A stretch of 64,000 bases of DNA, from the NCBI RefSeq assembly GCF_012726345.1, contig NZ_PTXN01000011.1, positions 74,505 through 138,504 on the forward strand, given 5' to 3'. The position numbers and the translations under genes were made by a program. Source of the stretch: Marinomonas sp. UCMA 3892. Lineage in GTDB: Bacteria > Pseudomonadota > Gammaproteobacteria > Pseudomonadales > Marinomonadaceae. Under the pieces are notes generated by a model. The model saw only the letters and a program-made list of their open reading frames with translations, had not been told where the DNA came from and ran no database searches. This document shows positions 60,873-64,000 of this stretch, piece by piece (the stretch's first letter is position 1; each line of letters opens with the position of its first letter).

Positions 60873-62369
60873 ATGCATTTTTTAAAAAGTAACTTTCTTC
60901 ATTGCAAGATAGTCGGATTGGCCTTGCTGTTTATGTTCTCACGGTCTGCAACAGCAGATGATCACGATCTAGATACTCAGCTCAGGTTAAACCAAAACAT
61001 AGAACAACAAAACAATTCAAAGGAAAGTGAGTTACTCAAAGATGAAGATTACCTATCAGGAAAACGCCCAGAGCTGATTCTTGATGGCAAGTCTTACACC
61101 GTAGGACACAATGCTAATGATATCGGGCGTGCGCTCTATGTTTCCATTAAACAAAAACAATGGAATGCCGTCGTTTACTTTCTCGATGAATACCGAACAC
61201 TTTCCGATGCTGATCCACTTTTACTCGCTTATGCGAAAGGCGCATTAGCTCGAATCCAAGGTAATATGGAGCAAGCCGCAACAGAGTATCGCCAGCTCCT
61301 CGGCCTGAACCCTGAATTCTTGCCAGGTCAACTGGAACTGGCCCGCGTACTATTCGAAGATCATCAAGATAAAGAAGCAGAGGTAGTTTTTACACAAATA
61401 TCGGCAAAGCTCGATCCTGACAATGAGCAACAGACCGGCGTCTATCGTACGGTAGAAAGTTTCCGTAAAGCACTTGAACAGCGCCGTGATTGGTCGACGT
61501 CTATCGCGCTTGGTGCAGTATGGAATGATAACCTTAACCAATCTTCAGAAAGTCGTACCTGTTTACTCCTTTCCCAAGGCCAATGTATTTATGAACGAAA
61601 AATCCCCGATGCTATTTCAGCAACGGGGCTTGATTACGAACTGACCCTTAACAAGCACACACCTATTACGAGTCATAATGGACTGTATTTTCGCTCTTTG
61701 CTATATGGTAAAAGCTATGACGATTACACTGATTACAATGAAAGTACGCTAATTACACAGCTAGGTTATCGCTACCAAGATCTCGATGACCAGATACAAC
61801 TCGCTCCTTCTTTTGAATTTTCCGCCTATGGAAATAAAGCCATGTACAGTGCCTTAGGCCTGCATGGCGAATGGACTCACAATTTTTCCAACAAGCAAAT
61901 GCTTAAAGTCCAAGGCGATTACAAAGAACTGCGCTATAAAAAGCAAAACTACGAACGTTATAACGGCCCTTCCTACTCAGCAAATGCAACTATGTGGCAA
62001 GTCTTACCGAATAGCTGGACGTTATTTGGAGGTGTTGATGGCTTAGACCGACAAGCGGATGATAAACCCTATGGCTACTTACAACTTGGCGTACGACTCG
62101 GGGTCTCAAAATCGTTTTCTAATGCTCTAAGCACAACATTTTTCACCTCTTTCCGCGAACAAACCTACAAAGCGTACAGCAACATTCTTGGTGCAAAACG
62201 CAATGACCATGAAAGCAGCTACACATTGGTCATGAAATCGCCTCAACTGTCCATCTTAGGTTTTGCTCCGAGCCTAACCATCAAACACTCAAATATAAAC
62301 AGCAATGTAGATTGGCTGTATAGCCGTGAAAACAACCAAGTCAGCCTAAAACTGGAGAAAAATTTCTAA
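60873..62369 (+). CDS. Slam outer-membrane protein (type XI secretion translocator, DUF560)
   Basis: A 498-residue protein. A signal peptide (about 1-28, ending ATADD) is followed by a charged linker. A periplasmic TPR domain comes next (about 85-205: AKGALARIQGNMEQAATEYR, LLGLNPEFLPGQLELARVLF). A DUF560-type beta-barrel (about 208-498, starting DWSTSIALGAVWNDNLNQSS) ends IKHSNINSNVDWLYSRENNQ then VSLKLEKNF, with the terminal Phe and the H..SN..WLYSR pattern of Slam proteins. Slam moves TbpB-, HpuA- or hemophilin-like cargo across the outer membrane. Its likely cargo is the gene just before it. The ribosome site is weak (GATGAG). Confidence 0.87.
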   Translation: MHFLKSNFLHCKIVGLALLFMFSRSATADDHDLDTQLRLNQNIEQQNNSKESELLKDEDYLSGKRPELILDGKSYTVGHNANDIGRALYVSIKQKQWNAVVYFLDEYRTLSDADPLLLAYAKGALARIQGNMEQAATEYRQLLGLNPEFLPGQLELARVLFEDHQDKEAEVVFTQISAKLDPDNEQQTGVYRTVESFRKALEQRRDWSTSIALGAVWNDNLNQSSESRTCLLLSQGQCIYERKIPDAISATGLDYELTLNKHTPITSHNGLYFRSLLYGKSYDDYTDYNESTLITQLGYRYQDLDDQIQLAPSFEFSAYGNKAMYSALGLHGEWTHNFSNKQMLKVQGDYKELRYKKQNYERYNGPSYSANATMWQVLPNSWTLFGGVDGLDRQADDKPYGYLQLGVRLGVSKSFSNALSTTFFTSFREQTYKAYSNILGAKRNDHESSYTLVMKSPQLSILGFAPSLTIKHSNINSNVDWLYSRENNQVSLKLEKNF

Positions 62370-62370
62370 C

Positions 62371-63663
62371 ATGATAAAACTGCATCACTTAGCTACTTTT
62401 GTCACTCTTTGCGCCCTATTATTAAGCTCTGTGTCCTGGGCAGCAGGTAACTGGCAATACTACCAAGACAAAGCCATGGCTCTTTATCAAGAAGGCGATT
62501 ACATCAAGGCTGAAAAGAACGCCAAATACGCCCTTAAGATTGCAAAAAAAGCCGACAACGGTACCGCGTTTCGTGCCAGCAGTCTCAACTTATTGGCTTT
62601 TATTCAAATCGCACAAGACAAGCCAGACGCTGCGATTAATTCCATCAATGATGCTATCAAATTTACAAAAAGCGCTTACGATGACGAACACCCTCAAGTA
62701 GCCACTCTGTTATTTAATAAAGGCAATTTCCTAGAACAAGCTGGCCAACCACTAAATGCCATTGAGGCTTATACCCAAGCTTGGGATATTCAAGAATTTG
62801 AAGATGTTCAAGCGAATGACGTTTTAAAAACCGTAAACGCGCTAACTCGCCTTCATAATGAATCACAGAATTATGCCGAGACCATATCCATCGTCGAAGT
62901 GTTTATGAAAGGAAGAAGTAATGAGCCATTTAGTGAACTTTTTCGTCAAATTAACTATTCACTAGCCGAAGCATATGTACAACAAAATCAGCAAGATGCC
63001 GCGCAAGTTACACTAAAGCAAGAACTCAACCGAGAACAAAATACACTAGAAAGCAATGATGTCCGCCTTGCCGAAACACTAGAACGTCTTGCTGCTATCT
63101 TAGAGGCTCAAGGAAAACAGAGTTCAGCCACACCTCTGCGTAAGCAAGCCCTTACTATTCGATCTACATCGAGTGAAGCGTCGTTAGCCAATATTATGAA
63201 CTTAAATGAATTGGCATTAGACAGCCAGCAGAAAAATGATTACCCAAAAGCCAAAGCACTTTATCAAGAGGCCCTAGCTGGATTACATAAACTCAACCAC
63301 GCCCAAGGTATAGAGCAAGCACTCATACTTGGTAATCTCGGTAGTGTAGAAGAAGATCAAGGCAATACTAAAGAAGCTCTAACACTTTATCAGCAGAGCC
63401 TAGTACTTCATGGCAAGATCCCGGCCCAGCCATTACAAGCCGCCTATACCGCCGCAAGAGCTGGTGCTATTTTCTATACTAAAAGAGACTACCCAAAAGC
63501 AGAACCTCTCTTTCTCCAATCACTCTCCTTGATGGAAAAAGCACAAGCACCAACAGCATCCAAACAAATTGCATTGGAAAATCTGATAGCGCTCTACGAT
63601 GCATGGCATAAGAATAGAGAGAAGCTGACTTACATAAAACAACTACAAGAACTTAAGAAATAA
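62371..63663 (+). CDS. Periplasmic TPR-repeat protein coupled to the Slam gene
   Basis: A 430-residue protein with a signal peptide (about 1-25, ending SWAAG) and TPR/kinesin-light-chain-like repeats over nearly the whole length: DKAMALYQEGDYIKAEKNAK, LFNKGNFLEQAGQPLNAIEA, LYQEALAGLHK, LGNLGSVEEDQGNTKEALTL, YTKRDYPKAEPLFLQSLSLM. Its ATG comes one base after the Slam stop, implying translational coupling. It is not a known core Slam component. A periplasmic chaperone or adaptor for the cargo, Slam or receptor is a reasonable hypothesis, but the function is unknown. Confidence 0.82.
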   Translation: MIKLHHLATFVTLCALLLSSVSWAAGNWQYYQDKAMALYQEGDYIKAEKNAKYALKIAKKADNGTAFRASSLNLLAFIQIAQDKPDAAINSINDAIKFTKSAYDDEHPQVATLLFNKGNFLEQAGQPLNAIEAYTQAWDIQEFEDVQANDVLKTVNALTRLHNESQNYAETISIVEVFMKGRSNEPFSELFRQINYSLAEAYVQQNQQDAAQVTLKQELNREQNTLESNDVRLAETLERLAAILEAQGKQSSATPLRKQALTIRSTSSEASLANIMNLNELALDSQQKNDYPKAKALYQEALAGLHKLNHAQGIEQALILGNLGSVEEDQGNTKEALTLYQQSLVLHGKIPAQPLQAAYTAARAGAIFYTKRDYPKAEPLFLQSLSLMEKAQAPTASKQIALENLIALYDAWHKNREKLTYIKQLQELKK

Positions 63664-63861
63664 AGTGACAAAGATTCTTTAAAAGGAAAAATTTAATCTC
63701 TTAACGCTCTAATTACTCATATTAAAGCCTCTTTGAACAACATTCCATTCGCCTTGGTTTGGATTAGCGCTAACGCGTTGAGCTTGCGAAACTGGCGCAA
63801 GCGAAGGCAATGACAAGATGGTATTCCTACAGGCAAAAGAATTTTCTGCAGACGAAAAAAA

Positions 63862-63886
63862 GCCCTGACAGCGTAGCTATCAGGGC
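63862..63886. terminator. Terminator hairpin after the Slam/TPR genes
   Basis: GCCCTGA / TCAGGGC with an 11-nt loop. The minus strand has a clean T7 tail and the plus strand a weaker CTTCTTAAT tail. It therefore best serves a minus-strand gene beyond 64000, but it can also end the TPR-gene transcript. Confidence 0.7.
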
Positions 63887-63923
63887 CTTCTTAATATAAA
63901 GCTTGACGACTGATGCCGACTGT

Positions 63924-63962
63924 CACATGCGTGTCTTTGATAAAGAGCCCCACACGCATGTG
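63924..63962. repeat. 11-bp inverted repeat (possible interspersed palindrome)
   Basis: CACATGCGTGT (63924-63934) and ACACGCATGTG (63952-63962) are perfect inverted copies around a 17-nt spacer. No second copy was found in the window. Confidence 0.7.
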
Positions 63963-64000
63963 GGAGCAATCCTATTACACCGCCTAAACGAAAAAACCCC

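Larger units (their letters stand above)
63664..64000. other. Intergenic end of window with repeats
   Basis: No gene was supported on either strand. It contains a small inverted repeat CTTGCG-AAACTGG-CGCAAG near 63784-63802, a terminator (63862-63886) and an 11-bp palindrome pair (63924-63962). The short open frames that cross this stretch have no start or family pattern. Confidence 0.6.

Noticed and set aside
63891..64000. Short minus-strand open frames at the window end
   Set aside because: They run off the edge without a visible start, end in the palindrome region and show no family pattern.

Overview
The window reads as a moderate-GC gammaproteobacterial chromosome, most like Oceanospirillales (Marinomonas-type). 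The grounds are the gene order secE-nusG-rplKAJL-rpoBC-rpsLG-fusA-tuf-S10/spc/alpha operons followed by uvrA/MFS/ssb, the birA-coaX-SPOR-tRNA(Tyr,Gly,Thr,Trp) block ahead of secE, a 407-residue EF-Tu, an HX4E-type PlsC and a LexA box of gammaproteobacterial type. The genus is an inference.

Layout. 1-431: the 3' end of a + strand gene, possibly DUF2057-like. 437-1743: an IS3-family insertion sequence with 24-bp terminal inverted repeats and a programmed -1 frameshift. 1.8-7.4 kb: plsC, a second acyltransferase, an M16C metalloprotease and an Smr-domain gene. 7.5-12.7 kb: ssb and a YajR-like MFS transporter, divergent from uvrA, which has a near-consensus LexA box. 12.7-43.0 kb: the complete transcription/translation super-cluster on the minus strand (rplQ back to secE) with its leaders and attenuators. 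43.06-43.49 kb: tRNA-Trp, Thr, Gly and Tyr. 43.5-45.9 kb: a SPOR protein, coaX and birA. 46-55 kb: a secreted alpha/beta hydrolase, a GNAT, a GH1 beta-glucosidase, an OpgG/OpgD-type glucan protein, a PAS-GGDEF-EAL protein and a uracil permease.

55.25-63.7 kb is the most interesting part. It is a complete iron-controlled surface-signalling locus joined to a type XI (Slam) secretion system. In order it holds a Fur box, a FecI-type sigma factor, a FecR-type anti-sigma regulator, a second Fur box, a TonB-dependent receptor with an N-terminal signalling (STN) domain, a small secreted hemophilin-like protein, a Slam protein (TPR plus DUF560 outer-membrane barrel) and a periplasmic TPR protein almost fused to the Slam gene. 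The likely working model is that Slam exports the secreted protein, which binds haem or a similar iron ligand and hands it to the TonB receptor, and the loaded receptor signals through FecR/FecI to raise expression. RNA hairpins flank the secreted-protein gene (two before it, a strong terminator after it), which suggests the cargo is made in excess of the machinery.

The housekeeping part also has unusual detail. The second tuf gene usually found between tRNA-Thr and tRNA-Trp is absent, leaving a 116-bp gap with a terminator. The S10 promoter leaves too short a leader for the classical L4-responsive S10 leader, while a 128-nt structured gap sits between rpsJ and rplC. A long perfect hairpin separates rpsN from rpsH. 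A compact UUCG-capped element ahead of rplK and an L10-type leader ahead of rplJ look like autoregulatory sites.
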